In this document: piece after piece, positions 30,321 to 40,022 of the stretch
How positions within the stretch are numbered: position 1 is the stretch's first letter
Layout of the letters: every line of letters starts with the position of its first letter
Assembly (NCBI GenBank): GCA_943788695.1
Contig: CALSRG010000001.1
Location: 62,001-126,000, forward strand
DNA length: 64,000 nt
From: an uncultured Flavobacteriaceae bacterium
GTDB lineage: Bacteria > Bacteroidota > Bacteroidia > Flavobacteriales > Flavobacteriaceae
Reading direction: 5' to 3'
Notes under the pieces: model-generated
What the model was told of the DNA's origin: nothing
The model's input: only the letters and a program-made list of their open reading frames with translations
The model's database searches: none
Translations under genes and position numbers: made by a program

Positions 30321-30458
30321 TTAAGGAACTGATGAGGTGTTTACTAGAATTAAAGACAGATCCGGTGAGACGAGGAATGTAAAATATATAACGAATACCC
30401 CTAGAATAAACACAATAATGATATTAGAAAAAACCTTCAAAAATAATTTTGTATTCAC
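30321..30458 (-). CDS. Possible small membrane peptide (45 residues)
   Basis: A GTG-start frame on the minus strand encodes a peptide with basic N-terminus (NTKLFLK) and one long hydrophobic helix (FSNIIIVFILGVFVIYFTFL). It ends 60 bases before the TlpA-like gene. There is no recognisable family; the frame could be chance in AT-rich DNA. The 442 bases between the TlpA gene and purH contain only this and the purH promoter. Confidence 0.3.
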   Translation of the reverse strand: MNTKLFLKVFSNIIIVFILGVFVIYFTFLVSPDLSLILVNTSSVP

Positions 30459-30676
30459 GATTTATTTATTTTAAGTGACTAATGAAATATTTTGCAACCT
30501 AAAACACCATCCTTCCGAGCATTTTTCTGAAGAGTAAAAATATTGAGTCAATCGATCTTGGCTATCATACCTCAACCGTTTACAATTAAAACAATGTATT
30601 GTTTTTAGAAAAATTAAGCATTGAAGTAGTGGACTTATTTTGACTTAATCAACTGTGATTCTTTTCTAAAAAAGGG

Positions 30677-30684
30677 TACTTTTG
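30677..30684 (+). promoter_or_regulatory. Promoter -7 element of purH
   Basis: TACTTTTG fits TAnnTTTG and lies 20 bases ahead of the purH ATG. No good TTG -33 at the standard spacing is seen. No PurR-type or guanine-riboswitch-like structure was noticed in the upstream 200 bases. Confidence 0.55.
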
Positions 30685-30703
30685 TTGTTCACTTTTTCAC
30701 ATT

Positions 30704-32236
30704 ATGATCAATAAAAAAATTACTTCGGCTCTCATTTCTGTATTTGATAAAACTGGACTAGAGCCCGTTGTAAAAAAACTCAATGAGCTTGGTGTAATCA
30801 TATACTCCACGGGAGGAACAGAAAAATATATTTCTGATCTCGGCATTCCAGTTGTTCCTGTTGAAAAAGTAACATCCTATCCTTCAATTTTAGGTGGACG
30901 CGTTAAAACATTACATCCAAAGGTTTTTGGAGGGATTCTACATCGTGGTGATTTTGGCAAAGATCGTGAGGAATTGGATAAATATGACATTCCCACCTTT
31001 GATTTAGTTTTAGTCGATCTATATCCTTTTGAAAAAACAGTTGCCTCTGGAGCAACCCATTCAGACATCATTGAAAAAATTGACATTGGCGGCATATCAC
31101 TGATTCGCGCTGCTGCTAAAAATTTCAACGAAATTCTATGCGTTCCTTCGGTTAATGATTACGATCAGCTCCTCGATCTTTTAAATGCCTCTGATGAAGG
31201 TATGAGTACTTTAGAACAACGTAAGTCCTTTGCTGCAAAGGCTTTTCATGTATCATCACATTACGACTCTGCCATTTTCAATTTTATGAATGAAGGGGTA
31301 GATTTGCCCTATTTTAAATACAGTTCAGAAGGCGTTAGCCCTCTTCGATATGGTGAAAATCCGCACCAAAATGGTCAATTTGTAGGCGACTTGTCCGCCC
31401 TATTTCATCAAATTCAAGGCAAGCAATTAAGCTATAACAACCTCCTTGATACAGATGCTGCAGTACAATTGATGTCCGAATTTCAAAAGGATGATCCTAC
31501 CTTCGCCATTTTAAAACATAACAATGCTTGCGGTATTGCCACGCGCGCTTCATTGTCTGAAGCATATACTGATGCTTTAGAGGGCGATCCTGTATCAGCC
31601 TTTGGCGGTGTGCTCATAAGTAACAAAGCTATTGATGCAAAGACCGCTCATAAAATCGCTCAGTTATTTTGTGAAGTACTCATCGCACCAGCATTTGAGC
31701 CCGAAGCGCTTAAGCTTCTGGAAAAAAAGAAAAATCTCATCATTTTAAAGCAAAAGCCAACAAATTTTCCAAATCAAATGTTAAGAACCTGTCTAAATGG
31801 ATTATTGATTCAGGATAGAGATCTTAAAACCGATTCGGAAGACGAGTTTGAAACCGCTACAAAAGTGTCGCCCACCTCATCTCAGATCAAGGACCTTATT
31901 TTTGCATCAAAGATTTGCAAACACACCAAATCCAATACTATTGTTTTAGCGAAGAATCAACAACTCTGTGCTAGCGGAACTGGACAAACAAGTCGGGTTG
32001 ATGCTCTTCGTCAAGCCATTCACAAAGCACAATCATTTAAAATGAATTTGGACGGTGCCGTTATGGCTAGTGACGCCTTTTTTCCTTTTCCTGATTGTGT
32101 TGAAATTGCATATAATGCTGGCGTTCAAGCTATAATACAGCCAGGGGGATCAGTCAAAGATAACCTTAGTATCGATTATTGTAATAGCAAAAAAATAGCT
32201 ATGATATTTACAGGAACAAGGCACTTTAAGCATTAA
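30704..32236 (+). CDS. purH: Bifunctional AICAR transformylase / IMP cyclohydrolase
   Basis: 510 residues. N-terminal MGS-like cyclohydrolase domain (SVFDKTGLEPVVKKL, STGGTEKYI, TLHPKVFGGIL), C-terminal transformylase domain (LRYGENPHQNGQF, LKHNNACGIA, DPVSAFGG, GSGTGQTSRV-like region CASGTGQTSRVDAL, PGGSVKD). Catalyses the last two steps of IMP synthesis. Stand-alone gene with its own promoter, followed after 96 bases by the mreB operon. Confidence 0.97.
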   Translation: MINKKITSALISVFDKTGLEPVVKKLNELGVIIYSTGGTEKYISDLGIPVVPVEKVTSYPSILGGRVKTLHPKVFGGILHRGDFGKDREELDKYDIPTFDLVLVDLYPFEKTVASGATHSDIIEKIDIGGISLIRAAAKNFNEILCVPSVNDYDQLLDLLNASDEGMSTLEQRKSFAAKAFHVSSHYDSAIFNFMNEGVDLPYFKYSSEGVSPLRYGENPHQNGQFVGDLSALFHQIQGKQLSYNNLLDTDAAVQLMSEFQKDDPTFAILKHNNACGIATRASLSEAYTDALEGDPVSAFGGVLISNKAIDAKTAHKIAQLFCEVLIAPAFEPEALKLLEKKKNLIILKQKPTNFPNQMLRTCLNGLLIQDRDLKTDSEDEFETATKVSPTSSQIKDLIFASKICKHTKSNTIVLAKNQQLCASGTGQTSRVDALRQAIHKAQSFKMNLDGAVMASDAFFPFPDCVEIAYNAGVQAIIQPGGSVKDNLSIDYCNSKKIAMIFTGTRHFKH

Positions 32237-32332
32237 TCTTCAAAAAATTAACTTTTGATTTGGAAAATTTTATTCCAGATCATTGACTATTTTAATTACT
32301 TTTACATACATCACTGATGCACACGATTTACT

Positions 32333-33361
32333 ATGGGATTTTTTGATTTTTTTGTTGAAGAGATAGCTATTGATTTAGGTACAGCTAATACACTTATCAT
32401 TCACAACGATAAAGTAGTCATTGACTGCCCGTCAATTGTAGCAAAAGATAGGATTACTGGCAAAATCATTGCTGTGGGAGAAGAGGCCAATCTTATGCAA
32501 GGTAAAACTCACGAAAACATCAAAACCATACGTCCTTTGAAAGATGGGGTGATTGCTGATTTTGATGCTTCTGAGCAAATGATTAGTATGTTGATTAAAA
32601 GTATCCCAACTTTAAAAAAGAAATTATTTGCGCCTGCTTTAAGAATGGTCATTTGTATTCCGTCTGGAATTACAGAAGTGGAAATGCGAGCCGTTAAAGA
32701 ATCTGCCGAACGCGTAAACGGCAAAGAGGTATATTTGATTCACGAGCCGATGGCTGCTGCTATTGGAATTGGAATAGATATTATGCAACCAAAAGGCAAT
32801 ATGGTAGTGGATATAGGCGGTGGAACAACTGAAATTGCCGTTATCGCTCTAGGGGGGATTGTTTGTGACAAATCGGTAAAAGTAGCTGGAGATGTGTTCA
32901 CTAGTGATATTATATATTATATGCGAACACAGCACAATTTATATGTAGGAGAACGAACTGCAGAAAATATTAAAATTACTATTGGTGCAGCTACAGAGAA
33001 CTTAGACATGCCTCCTGAGGACATGAACGTTCAAGGCAGGGACCTTTTAACAGGCAAACCAAAACAAGCTCAAGTATCTTATCGTGAAATTGCAAAAGCT
33101 CTAGATAAGTCTATTCTCAGGATTGAAGACTCTGTAATGGAAACACTCTCTCAAACACCTCCTGAATTGGCAGCCGACATTTATAAAACAGGAGTCTATT
33201 TGGCAGGAGGAGGCTCAATGTTGCGCGGATTAGATAAACGACTTTCTCAAAAAACCGATTTGCCTATTTATATTGCTGAAGATCCATTAAGAGCAGTTGT
33301 TCGTGGCACAGGCATAGCATTAAAAAACTTGTATCGCTATAAGAATGTACTGATCAAATAG
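32333..33361 (+). CDS. mreB: Rod-shape determining actin MreB
   Basis: 342 residues, with the actin-fold phosphate loops (AIDLGTANTLI, VVDIGGGTTEIAVI) and the adenosine motif GVYLAGGGSMLRGLD. Polymerises under the membrane and directs lateral cell wall growth. First gene of the mreBCD-mrdA-rodA operon; the next gene follows 12 bases later. Confidence 0.97.
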   Translation: MGFFDFFVEEIAIDLGTANTLIIHNDKVVIDCPSIVAKDRITGKIIAVGEEANLMQGKTHENIKTIRPLKDGVIADFDASEQMISMLIKSIPTLKKKLFAPALRMVICIPSGITEVEMRAVKESAERVNGKEVYLIHEPMAAAIGIGIDIMQPKGNMVVDIGGGTTEIAVIALGGIVCDKSVKVAGDVFTSDIIYYMRTQHNLYVGERTAENIKITIGAATENLDMPPEDMNVQGRDLLTGKPKQAQVSYREIAKALDKSILRIEDSVMETLSQTPPELAADIYKTGVYLAGGGSMLRGLDKRLSQKTDLPIYIAEDPLRAVVRGTGIALKNLYRYKNVLIK

Positions 33362-33373
33362 AGCCCTAATCGC

Positions 33374-34174
33374 ATGCACCAGATTTCGATTTTTTTATTC
33401 AAAAACAAACGTTTCTTCTTGTTTTTGACATTATCTATAATAGGCATTGCCATTACTGTGAGTACCAATACTTATCATCGATATCAATTTTGGCACTCGG
33501 CAAGCTGGCTCAGTGGCAACATTCACAACATTCAACAAAATATAGGGAATTACTTTCAGCTGAAAAAAGAAAATGTCTTGTTGACAGCCGACAATACCTT
33601 TTTGAAAGAACAACTCCTCAATACAACGCGAGCAAATATCAATCCAACGCAAATCGATTTTACAATTATTCAAGGTCAGACCGTTAAAAACAGTTATAAT
33701 CTTACGCGAAACTACATCACCATAAACATCGGCAATAAAACAGGTGTTTCACAAGATATGGGAGTTATTACTAATAAAGGGATCGTTGGAATAATTGATC
33801 GTGTAAGTTCAAATTTTTCACGCATTCAATCCATATTAAACTCCAACAGTAAAATCAGTGTTCAGCTCAAAAACACAAACCATTTGGGAATTCTTGAATG
33901 GGATGGTACTGATCCAAGGTATGCTCAGATTGCAGACGTCCCATCCTTAGCCTCTATCAATATCAATGACACCATAGTAACCAGCGGTAATTCATTAACC
34001 TTTCCACGAGGGCTATTAGTAGGCGTGGTAAAGAAATTTCAGCTAGATGATTCGCAGAATTATTATAAAATTCAAATTGAATTGATCAATGACATGACCA
34101 GCCTCAATGCAGTCTATGTCATAAAAAACAATGACCTTGAAGAAATCAATAGTCTAAATTCTGCAAATGAATAA
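33374..34174 (+). CDS. mreC: Rod-shape determining protein MreC
   Basis: 266 residues: one N-terminal transmembrane helix (FFLFLTLSIIGIAITVS), a coiled coil (residues 50-85) and the paired beta-barrels of MreC (VITNKGIVGIIDRV, SVQLKNTNHLGILEW, VTSGNSLTFPRGLLVG). Links MreB to the elongasome. Overlaps mreD by eight bases. Confidence 0.93.
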   Translation: MHQISIFLFKNKRFFLFLTLSIIGIAITVSTNTYHRYQFWHSASWLSGNIHNIQQNIGNYFQLKKENVLLTADNTFLKEQLLNTTRANINPTQIDFTIIQGQTVKNSYNLTRNYITINIGNKTGVSQDMGVITNKGIVGIIDRVSSNFSRIQSILNSNSKISVQLKNTNHLGILEWDGTDPRYAQIADVPSLASININDTIVTSGNSLTFPRGLLVGVVKKFQLDDSQNYYKIQIELINDMTSLNAVYVIKNNDLEEINSLNSANE

Positions 34175-34670
34175 CGCTATACCAATATTAGCAATTAGAT
34201 TTTTGATTCTCTTCGGAGTTCAAATTTTTATTTTTAACAATGTCAGCATCCTTGGGTACATCAATCCATTTGTGTACATTTTATTTATTCTGCTTTTCCC
34301 ATTGAGAACCAATCAAGAACAGTTTTTAATCATCTCGTTTTTGATAGGGTTAGTGTTAGATTTGTTCATGGACACAGGAGGCATCCATGCTACGGCATGC
34401 GTCACTGTGGCATTCCTACGCCCTACATTTCTCAAAATAATATTTGGGGTAGCCTATGATTATATGTCTATAAAATTTGATTTCACTGATTTTTTGAGAA
34501 AAATGACCTACGTTTTTACTCTTATTTTGATACACAATTTTGTAGTAATTGCATTAGAACGCTTTTCCTTTTCTCATTTCTTACTTTCTTTATGGTTTGC
34601 TTTGTTGACCAGTGCTGTGACCTTTTTTATAAGTATAATTTTACTCATTTTGTTTAAATACAAAACATGA
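34167..34670 (+). CDS. mreD: Rod-shape determining membrane protein MreD
   Basis: 167 residues with about five hydrophobic helices and the MreD-typical GLVLDLFMDTGGIHATACV segment. Short and divergent, as usual for MreD in this phylum. Translationally coupled to mreC (eight-base overlap) and mrdA (four-base overlap). Confidence 0.85.
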   Translation: MNNAIPILAIRFLILFGVQIFIFNNVSILGYINPFVYILFILLFPLRTNQEQFLIISFLIGLVLDLFMDTGGIHATACVTVAFLRPTFLKIIFGVAYDYMSIKFDFTDFLRKMTYVFTLILIHNFVVIALERFSFSHFLLSLWFALLTSAVTFFISIILLILFKYKT

Positions 34671-36532
34671 TTCGTAAGTATATATTAGGTGTGTTAATAC
34701 TTGGTACAGGACTTCTTTATATTAGCAAGTTATTTGTACTTCAAATCTATTCAAATGAATCTTACGACATTGAAAACGATAATGCTGTTCGTAAAGAATT
34801 TAACTATCCTAAGAGAGGTTATATTTACGATCGCAATGGTGTTTTACTCGTAGCAAACGAAGCCTCGTATGACGTAATGGTTATACCTAGAGAAGTCACC
34901 GAGATGGATACCATCGAATTTTGTCAACTTCTTAAAATCGAAAAACATAAATTTTTCACTACACTGGAAAAAGCGCGGCGGTATTCTCCTCGCCTACCAT
35001 CAGTATTTCTTGCCCAATTAGCAAAAGAAGATTACGCAAAACTTGCGGAGCAATTGCATAAATACTCTGGATTTTATATTCAAAAACGTGACACTCGAGA
35101 CTACAAAACCGAGTATGCATCTAATGTTTTAGGTTATATTGCCCAAGTTAATAATGCTGTTCTAAATGAAGATTCTTACTATCATTTAGGTGATTTAATT
35201 GGCAAACAGGGTATTGAGAAATCTTATGAAAAACTGCTTCGCGGTCGAAAAGGGGTTAATTATATTCAAAAAGATCGATTCAATAGAAATATTGGGCCCG
35301 TTAAAAATGGTCTTTACGACACTTTGCCATTGCCTGGTAAGGATTTAACCATTACAATTGACATTGATCTTCAAGCCTATGGAGAGCAACTAATGGTTAA
35401 CAAACGTGGTGGGATAGTAGCTATTGATCCAAAAACAGGAGAGGTGTTGACACTGGTGTCAGCACCAAGTTATAAACCGAGTTTGCTTGTTGGGCGTGAG
35501 CGTTCTATAAACTATAGCGCTCTTAATAAAGATACTGTAAATAGGCCATTATTTGATCGTGGACTTTTACAAATGTTCCCACCAGGATCACCCTTTAAAA
35601 CCCTTACAGGCTTGGCAGGATTACAAGAAGGGGTATATGATCCCAATCAAGTCATTATTTGTTCAGGCGCATACTACTACGGGCGTAATAATAGAAGGAT
35701 GATATGCCACTGTGGAGGTGGTAAAAGAAATTTAAAGTCCGCCATTGCCAATTCATGTAATTCCTACTTTGCGGATCTTTATAGAAAAACGATTGAAAAA
35801 TACCCTAATGCAGCAGATGGCATGAATGTCTGGAGTGGTCATATCAAAAGTTTTGGTTTGGGAAACTTTTTAGGCTATGATCTGCCCATCGGTAAGAAAG
35901 GATTAATTCCTGACGGGGATTACTACAACAAGACGTATCCAAATTTTCGATGGGGCGCAACAACCAATCTTTCCAATGCCATAGGCCAAGGGGAAATATT
36001 AGCAACCCCAATACAAATGGCCAATTGGGCAGCAGCCATTGCCAATAGAGGTCACTATTATAAACCTCATATTTTAAAACCAGACGATCACTATGCTATA
36101 GATCCAGAATTTTTGGTACAACAAAAAACATCTATTGACCCTAAATATTTTGATCCTGTCATAGATGGTATGGCCGAAGTTTTTACGTCTGGTACGGCCT
36201 ATTTTCTCAATGTTCCTGGTATTGAGATTTGCGGAAAAACAGGAACTGCTGAAAATTATACAAAAATAAATGGTGTAAGAACACAATTGACGGATCACTC
36301 AATTTTTATGGCATTTGCGCCAAAAGAAGATCCGCAAATTGCCATTGCTGTTTTTGTAGAGAATGGATACTACGGGGCGCGCTGGGCAGGTCGTATTTCG
36401 AGTCTAATGATTGAAAAATATATCAAAGGAAACGTAACCCTTAAAGCCATGGAAGCTCTAGTACTCAAGAAGAGTTTAGAGGATGAGTATCACAAGCCCA
36501 TTAGTGGTAAGCCTTTTAAAATCAACCAATAA
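34667..36532 (+). CDS. mrdA: Penicillin-binding protein 2 (elongation transpeptidase)
   Basis: 621 residues. One N-terminal transmembrane anchor, a PBP dimerisation domain (GYIYDRNGVLL, TRDYKTEYASNVLGYI) and a transpeptidase domain with all three motifs: SxxK in PPGSPFKTLTG, SxN in NSCNSYF and KTG in CGKTGTAENY. A cysteine/histidine-rich loop (MICHCGGG) sits between the first two motifs. Works with RodA and MreBCD to build the lateral wall. Confidence 0.95.
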   Translation: MIRKYILGVLILGTGLLYISKLFVLQIYSNESYDIENDNAVRKEFNYPKRGYIYDRNGVLLVANEASYDVMVIPREVTEMDTIEFCQLLKIEKHKFFTTLEKARRYSPRLPSVFLAQLAKEDYAKLAEQLHKYSGFYIQKRDTRDYKTEYASNVLGYIAQVNNAVLNEDSYYHLGDLIGKQGIEKSYEKLLRGRKGVNYIQKDRFNRNIGPVKNGLYDTLPLPGKDLTITIDIDLQAYGEQLMVNKRGGIVAIDPKTGEVLTLVSAPSYKPSLLVGRERSINYSALNKDTVNRPLFDRGLLQMFPPGSPFKTLTGLAGLQEGVYDPNQVIICSGAYYYGRNNRRMICHCGGGKRNLKSAIANSCNSYFADLYRKTIEKYPNAADGMNVWSGHIKSFGLGNFLGYDLPIGKKGLIPDGDYYNKTYPNFRWGATTNLSNAIGQGEILATPIQMANWAAAIANRGHYYKPHILKPDDHYAIDPEFLVQQKTSIDPKYFDPVIDGMAEVFTSGTAYFLNVPGIEICGKTGTAENYTKINGVRTQLTDHSIFMAFAPKEDPQIAIAVFVENGYYGARWAGRISSLMIEKYIKGNVTLKAMEALVLKKSLEDEYHKPISGKPFKINQ

Positions 36533-37813
36533 ATGAGATTAGCCAGGCAGCATAAAAACAAATTAGACTTCTTTTCAATAGTAATTTATCTTTTATTGGT
36601 TGGATTCGGATGGATGAACATCTATGCAGCTACTATTGGCAGTCAGATAGGGGAAGCATTTGATTTGTCGCAACCATATGGCAAGCAACTTGTTTTTATA
36701 GGGTTCTCTTTGGTTATGGCTGGTGTTATTTTTGCCATTGACGCTAAATTTTACGAGCGGTTTGCGAGTATTGTTTACCTTGGGGCGATAGTGTTGCTCC
36801 TTGGGTTATTTGTGTTTGGAAAGGAGATCAACGGGGCTACATCTTGGTATGCTATTGGGAGTTTTACATTGCAGCCCAGCGAATTTGTCAAAATAGCGGT
36901 TTGTCTTGCTATTGCCAAATATCTGAGTGATTTACAAACCAATATCACTAGGCCTAAAGATCAAATGATTGCAATCGTATTAGTGATGATTCCATCTATA
37001 TTGATTCTTTTGCAAAATGATGCTGGAAGCACCCTTGTCTTTCTGAGTTTCTTTTTTGTAATTTACAGAGAGGGATTGCCTAACATTCACCTATATATAC
37101 TTATTTTCTTAACCGCTTTAGCATTGATAGCTGTTAAGCTTGGCGTAATTCTGGCAATGGTATTTGCCACACTCATTCTATTACTTCAACCGCTTTTTAC
37201 TAAAAACAAATACAAATTTCGGCTTTGGCGATTCTTAGCTATTTTAGGCTCTGTTTTTGTTTCAAAATTCGTCCAATATTTTTACGACAATATTCTTCAA
37301 CCCCATCAGAGAGATCGTCTAAACTTATGGCTTGGTTTTGAAGACGACCCTGAAAAACTGGCGGCCCTTCGCAAAACCATACTCTATAATTTGAATGAAT
37401 CGCAAAAAGCTATCAGTTCAGGAGGATTCGGAGGAAAAGGGTATTTACAAGGCACGCGAACCATAGGTAATTTTGTGCCAGAACAACATACAGATTATAT
37501 TTTCAGTACAGTTGGAGAAGAATGGGGGTTTTTAGGAAGTAGTTTGGTTGTCATTTTATTCGTGGTCCTATTATTACGCATTTTGTATCTCGCCAATCTT
37601 CAAAAGAACCCTTTTAGTCGCATTTATGGGATGGGTGTAGCGGCAGTATTATTTACTCATTTTGCTATTAATATTGGAATGGTCATTGGTCTATTTCCAA
37701 CAATAGGTATTCCCCTACCCTTTTTTAGCTATGGTGGATCTTCCCTTTGGGGATTTACTATTTTACTATTTATATTTCTTAAGCTAGATTCAAACCGTCT
37801 CAATGAGTGGTGA
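36533..37813 (+). CDS. rodA: RodA, SEDS-family peptidoglycan polymerase
   Basis: 426 residues with about ten transmembrane helices. SEDS signatures are present: GATSWYAIGSFTLQPSEFVKIAV, QNDAGSTLVF, LPFFSYGGSSLWG. Polymerises glycan strands with PBP2. Starts one base after mrdA stops. Some insertion of extra residues between helices (DRLNLWLGFEDDPEKLAALRKT loop) is usual for flavobacterial RodA. Last gene of the operon; gldC converges with it seven bases later. Confidence 0.96.
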   Translation: MRLARQHKNKLDFFSIVIYLLLVGFGWMNIYAATIGSQIGEAFDLSQPYGKQLVFIGFSLVMAGVIFAIDAKFYERFASIVYLGAIVLLLGLFVFGKEINGATSWYAIGSFTLQPSEFVKIAVCLAIAKYLSDLQTNITRPKDQMIAIVLVMIPSILILLQNDAGSTLVFLSFFFVIYREGLPNIHLYILIFLTALALIAVKLGVILAMVFATLILLLQPLFTKNKYKFRLWRFLAILGSVFVSKFVQYFYDNILQPHQRDRLNLWLGFEDDPEKLAALRKTILYNLNESQKAISSGGFGGKGYLQGTRTIGNFVPEQHTDYIFSTVGEEWGFLGSSLVVILFVVLLLRILYLANLQKNPFSRIYGMGVAAVLFTHFAINIGMVIGLFPTIGIPLPFFSYGGSSLWGFTILLFIFLKLDSNRLNEW

Positions 37814-37820
37814 AGGATAT

Positions 37821-38147
37821 TTAATTTTTTAGCTGCAATTTTTCAGCAAAATACACACAAAAATCTTTCATCGTTTCACTCATTTTTTCGTCTTGAGTTG
37901 CACGCATAAAAGTATCACTCATAGCCAATAAGGTTTGATAAAAAAACATTTTCATATCATCAACTGGCATGTCTTTAGTCCATAAATCAATGCGTAATGC
38001 GTTTTTAGTCTCATGATCCCAAACGGATAACAAAAAGGCTTTTGCCTCAGCATCATTGACCCCGCCCTCTTTAGCATTCCAAGATAATTTTTCTGGCACA
38101 CGGTTCTCGTCCAATTCGACTAATAATTCAATTTTAGAAGTTGTCAT
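37821..38147 (-). CDS. gldC: GldC, gliding motility protein
   Basis: 108 residues; compact cytoplasmic protein with the GldC signature KIELLVELDENRVPEKLSWNA and a C-terminal helix (MKDFCVYFAEKLQLKN). In Flavobacterium johnsoniae gldC enhances gliding but is not essential. Nine bases after gldB, in one transcription unit. Confidence 0.92.
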   Translation of the reverse strand: MTTSKIELLVELDENRVPEKLSWNAKEGGVNDAEAKAFLLSVWDHETKNALRIDLWTKDMPVDDMKMFFYQTLLAMSDTFMRATQDEKMSETMKDFCVYFAEKLQLKN

Positions 38148-38156
38148 AATATGATA

Positions 38157-39131
38157 TTAAGGTTTGTATTTAGCTGCATTAAAAATAACTTCAGGGCGTG
38201 TGTTCAAAAGTGTGTTCAAATCTACATCAATTCTTTCCATATAAGTTTTAACAATTTGAAGTCCCACAAAAACACCTAAGGCGCCTGGGGTTTCTTGATC
38301 AATGTCCATATAAAATTTGGAAAATGGTGCAGGGGCGATAAAGCGGTTAAATAATTGAGGTTGTGTTGAAAACAAATAGTCGTTGGCTATCAAATATTCC
38401 CAAACAAAGCGCGCATTGGATTGCGCCCAGAGATATTCATCTTCGGTATAATGTAGAAGAAGTGCTTCGCTGGCTGAGGAACACAATTTTTGAGCAGCAT
38501 ACAATTTTTGACCCTCTTGAATCATTGCTTCAATTAGCGTAGGACGATTGATGTGTATCATATGATTGTCTAAAAAAGCGATCGCCAATTCAGGTCCAAT
38601 ATGGTCTGGAGTCATTCCAACTTTAATATAATCATAAACACCCCTGTACAAATCATGGTCTGATCCTAAAAATGTATCTAACGATAAAATAACTAACGTG
38701 TCCGTCAAGATTACCTTATAGTGGTACTCAACATCCGAAGTTGTTGTTAATACTGTTTTAGGAACAATAAAATCCGGAAAGTAATACTTTATAGCTTGAA
38801 ATCTATGTTTTATCTCAAACTGCAAATCGTCATTTTCTGGAAAAACCTTAGCGACCTCAAATTGAAGCTGCTGTTGTAAACTATCGTTCATCTTTGACTT
38901 CCAAATACTATCTGGGACTGAGGATGGAAAAAAATAAGGATATTTCTTTTTGATATGATTTAAACTGTCTAGCGATGTGTTGGCAAATTCTAAATCAAAT
39001 CGAATGAACTCAAAATCAACAGGAATCGATGCAATTTCCTTTTCAAGTTTATCGGCTTCACAAGACAATATAAATATCGTAAAACCAAGAACTAATGAAT
39101 ACATTGCACTGCATCTCAATATAAATTGCAT
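38157..39131 (-). CDS. gldB: GldB, gliding motility lipoprotein
   Basis: About 324 residues from ATG 39131; a TTG three codons upstream (39140) would add MKK and is an alternative. Lipoprotein signal (LGFTIFILSCEAD). The rest is the GldB domain (IDVEFEFIRFD-like N-terminus, KKYPYFFPSSVPDSIWKSKM, DPDLYRGVYDY-like segment and the LLHYTEDEYLWAQSNARFVWEYLI stretch with E/W/W). Essential for gliding and for type IX secretion in relatives. Divergent from nadE. Confidence 0.9.
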   Translation of the reverse strand: MQFILRCSAMYSLVLGFTIFILSCEADKLEKEIASIPVDFEFIRFDLEFANTSLDSLNHIKKKYPYFFPSSVPDSIWKSKMNDSLQQQLQFEVAKVFPENDDLQFEIKHRFQAIKYYFPDFIVPKTVLTTTSDVEYHYKVILTDTLVILSLDTFLGSDHDLYRGVYDYIKVGMTPDHIGPELAIAFLDNHMIHINRPTLIEAMIQEGQKLYAAQKLCSSASEALLLHYTEDEYLWAQSNARFVWEYLIANDYLFSTQPQLFNRFIAPAPFSKFYMDIDQETPGALGVFVGLQIVKTYMERIDVDLNTLLNTRPEVIFNAAKYKP

Positions 39132-39222
39132 TTTTTTCAACTTGATAAAACCATTAACTTAGCACAAAAATAAGATTCTTTAGTCAGAACAATTCCTAAA
39201 GTTATCTTTAAACTTTTTTAAA

Positions 39223-40020
39223 ATGCTCAAAGAACCACATCTCGTTTCAAATCATATCATTACTTGGTTAAAGGAATATGCCTTAAACGCCAAAGTCAAA
39301 GGGTTTGTTGTAGGCGTGTCTGGTGGTATTGATTCTGCGGTTACTGCCAGCCTATGCGCAAGAACTGGTTTGGAAATTTATGGGATTGAAATGCCAATAC
39401 ATCAGCATCTTGATCATGTCTCCCGTGCACAGAGTATGCAAGCAAAACTTGAAATAGATTTTGATAATTTCAAAGCAATAAGAATTGATTTAACACCTGT
39501 TTTTGAGGCTTTTGTGGCAAGTAATAAGGCTGACCCAAAGGATGATTCGATGGCTTTTTCTTTGGCCAATTCAAGAGCACGACTTCGCATGACTACTTTA
39601 TATTATTATGCGACTCTAAATGGTCTTTTGGTGGCTGGAACTGGAAACAAAGTTGAAGATTTTGGTGTTGGGTTTTACACTAAATATGGTGACGGAGGAG
39701 TAGACGTCAGTCCAATTGCAGATTTACTGAAATCAGAAGTGTTTCAATTGGGTCGTTTTTTAAATGTTCCTCGGGCAATTCTTGAAGCGGCTCCAAGTGA
39801 TGGACTGTTTGGAGACGCACGCACTGATGAGGATCAAATTGGAGCCAATTACGACGAATTAGAATGGGCGATGCAAGCCAGTAAAATAGGACATACCGCA
39901 GATGATTTCAATGGGAGACAAAAAGAAGTGATGTCGATCTATACTTCCTTTCAAATGAGAAACCAACACAAAATGATACCTATCCCCGTTTGTCAAATTC
40001 CAGTCGAATTCAAGATTTAA
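39223..40020 (+). CDS. nadE: NAD synthetase (ammonia type)
   Basis: 265 residues. The ATP-pyrophosphatase loop is GVSGGIDSAVTAS; GTGNKVEDFGVGFYTKYGDGG contacts the deamido-NAD and ATP. No glutaminase domain, so ammonia or an external glutaminase supplies nitrogen. Located next to gldB-gldC as in other Flavobacteriaceae. The response regulator gene begins three bases after it. Confidence 0.95.
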   Translation: MLKEPHLVSNHIITWLKEYALNAKVKGFVVGVSGGIDSAVTASLCARTGLEIYGIEMPIHQHLDHVSRAQSMQAKLEIDFDNFKAIRIDLTPVFEAFVASNKADPKDDSMAFSLANSRARLRMTTLYYYATLNGLLVAGTGNKVEDFGVGFYTKYGDGGVDVSPIADLLKSEVFQLGRFLNVPRAILEAAPSDGLFGDARTDEDQIGANYDELEWAMQASKIGHTADDFNGRQKEVMSIYTSFQMRNQHKMIPIPVCQIPVEFKI

Positions 40021-40022
40021 TA

